DNA of 64,000 bases from Frankia sp. RB7 (lineage in GTDB: Bacteria; Pseudomonadota; Alphaproteobacteria; Rhizobiales; Xanthobacteraceae). Each line of letters starts with the position of its first letter. Position 1 is the stretch's first letter. The notes beneath the pieces were generated by a model. It was not told the origin of the DNA and made no database searches. It saw only the letters and a list, made by a program, of their open reading frames with translations. A program made the position numbers and the translations under genes. Below are positions 62,953 through 64,000 of this stretch, piece after piece. The stretch is from assembly GCA_030403585.1 (NCBI GenBank), contig JAUEPE010000014.1:1-64000 (forward strand), read 5' to 3'.

Positions 62953-64000
62953 TCACGCTGCCGCGCCTTGCGCGGCGAGCTGGGCGGCCTGGTGCTCGGT
63001 GGTCAGCGCATCGGTCAGTTCGCCGAGCGCTTCGCCCGCGATCACCTGCGGCAGCTTGTAGAGCGTCAGATTGATGCGGTGGTCAGTGACACGGCCTTGC
63101 GGGAAATTATAGGTGCGGATGCGCTCGCTGCGGTCGCCGGAGCCGACCTTCTCCTTGCGCTCGGCCGAGCGCGCGGCATCGAGACGCTGCTGTTCGGCGT
63201 CGTAGATGCGCGAGCGCAGGATGTTCATGGCGGAGGCGCGGTTCTTATGCTGCGAGCGGCTGTCCTGCATCATCACCACGATGCCGGTCGGGATGTGGGT
63301 GATGCGGATCGCCGATTCGGTCTTGTTGACGTGCTGGCCGCCCGCACCTTGCGCGCGCATGGTCTCGATGCGCAGATCGTCGTTCTTGATGTCGACGTCG
63401 ACCTCCTCGACTTCGGGCATCACGGCGACGGTGGCGGCCGATGTATGGATGCGCCCCTGCGTCTCGGTGTCGGGCACGCGCTGCACCCGATGCACGCCGG
63501 ATTCGAACTTCAGCTTCGAGAACGCGCCGCGGCCCTGCACCTCGGCGATGATTTCCTTGTAGCCGCCGACCGTGCCTTCGCTCGCCGAGATCACCTCGAC
63601 CTTCCAGCCCTGCAGGCTCGCGAAGCGCTCGTACATCCGGAACAGATCACCGGCGAACAGAGAGGCCTCGTCGCCGCCGGTGCCGGCGCGGATTTCCAGC
63701 ACCACGTTGCGGTCGTCCATGGCGTCCTTGGGCAGCAGCGCGACGCGGATCTTCTGGACCAGATCCTCGATCTTCGGATTGAGCTCGGTGCGCTCGGCTT
63801 CCGCCATGCTGCGCATCTCGGCATCGGTCGTGGGATCGGCGATCAGCGCCTCGGTGTCGGCGAGTTCTTTCACGGCGGCACGATAAGTCTTCACCGCCTC
63901 GATCAGCGGGTTGATCTCGGCGAGCTCGCGCGTGACCTGCACGTAGCGTTCGGAGGAGAGCTGTCCCAGCGATTCGGCCTCAAGCGAGGCGTGATGCGCG
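62953..64000 (-). CDS. prfA: Peptide chain release factor 1 (N-terminus outside the window)
   Basis: Terminates translation at UAA and UAG. About 349 residues are visible; the sequence [19 protein letters not shown] continues upstream of the internal GTG near 63942, so the true start lies beyond 64000. The PxT codon-recognition motif reads PDT (in [11 protein letters not shown]), and the catalytic GGQ is in [14 protein letters not shown]. Convergent with MarR gene. In relatives prmC usually follows immediately; here the next gene on this strand is the Liv-type operon. Confidence 0.95.
   Translation of the reverse strand, partial: AHHASLEAESLGQLSSERYVQVTRELAEINPLIEAVKTYRAAVKELADTEALIADPTTDAEMRSMAEAERTELNPKIEDLVQKIRVALLPKDAMDDRNVVLEIRAGTGGDEASLFAGDLFRMYERFASLQGWKVEVISASEGTVGGYKEIIAEVQGRGAFSKLKFESGVHRVQRVPDTETQGRIHTSAATVAVMPEVEEVDVDIKNDDLRIETMRAQGAGGQHVNKTESAIRITHIPTGIVVMMQDSRSQHKNRASAMNILRSRIYDAEQQRLDAARSAERKEKVGSGDRSERIRTYNFPQGRVTDHRINLTLYKLPQVIAGEALGELTDALTTEHQAAQLAAQGAAA

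Noticed and set aside
62953..63942. prfA truncated at its N-terminus
   Set aside because: The coding frame continues without a stop to the window edge with family-like sequence; the missing start is only an effect of the window.

Overview
The window looks like a chromosomal segment of a Bradyrhizobium-type alphaproteobacterium (Rhizobiales). This rests on high G+C and densely packed genes. Typical gene sets include the acdS/acdR pair, a form II coxSLM set, phaR-phaA/phaB, and a DUF4167 gene beside prmC. Intergenic palindromes built on GTCGTCCCGG recur, as do small secreted proteins of a kind I associate with this genus. The genus call comes from recalled family resemblance, not from a search.

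Layout. 0-8.9 kb: DUF1272 protein, an Lrp regulator divergent from hppD (tyrosine catabolism), an MHS-type transporter, an alpha-methylacyl-CoA racemase-like enzyme, and a form II CO-dehydrogenase-like operon coxS-coxL-coxM ending in a clear terminator. 9-13.3 kb: two tandem, near-identical chemoreceptors with related palindromic upstream sites. 13.5-17.9 kb: an MFS transporter joined to otsB and otsA (trehalose), then a small exported protein. 18.1-22.4 kb: tRNA-Ser(GGA) followed by a 4.2-kb insert bounded by a 16-bp copy of the tRNA 3' end. The insert carries small genes, an outer-membrane barrel protein and a SUKH-type protein, but no integrase. 22.4-28.8 kb: an ABC importer operon with an internal GntR regulator, divergent from a fumarylacetoacetase-family enzyme and a cyclase/formamidase-family enzyme, then an aldo/keto reductase remnant.

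28.8-38.7 kb: amidohydrolase and uracil-DNA-glycosylase-like genes in one operon, an amidase with a histone-like basic tail, a shortened TadG-like protein, a GST-like protein, metY-metA (methionine), and a polysaccharide deacetylase. 38.8-45.8 kb: recQ, ACC deaminase acdS with its regulator acdR across an AATATT-rich operator region, a Cds1-like cysteine desulfhydrase, a CMD-family protein, a predicted outer-membrane barrel and a small exported protein. 45.8-54.8 kb: esterase, class IV aminotransferase, the polyhydroxybutyrate genes phaR / phaA / phaB, an EamA transporter, a DUF985 cupin, gloB, a methyltransferase and the poly-Asn DUF4167 protein. 54.8-64 kb: a 460-bp non-coding stretch with a multi-helix structured element, prmC, a HIT protein, a branched-chain-type ABC importer with a fused permease-ATPase, a protein with an RNA-polymerase alpha-CTD-like domain, a MarR regulator, and prfA running off the right edge.

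No complete mobile element, CRISPR array or rRNA is visible. The least explained items are the tRNA-Ser insert, the structured element at 55090-55206, the alpha-CTD-like gene, the terminator placed inside the Liv-type operon, and the GntR/ABC/FAH/cyclase uptake-catabolism module.
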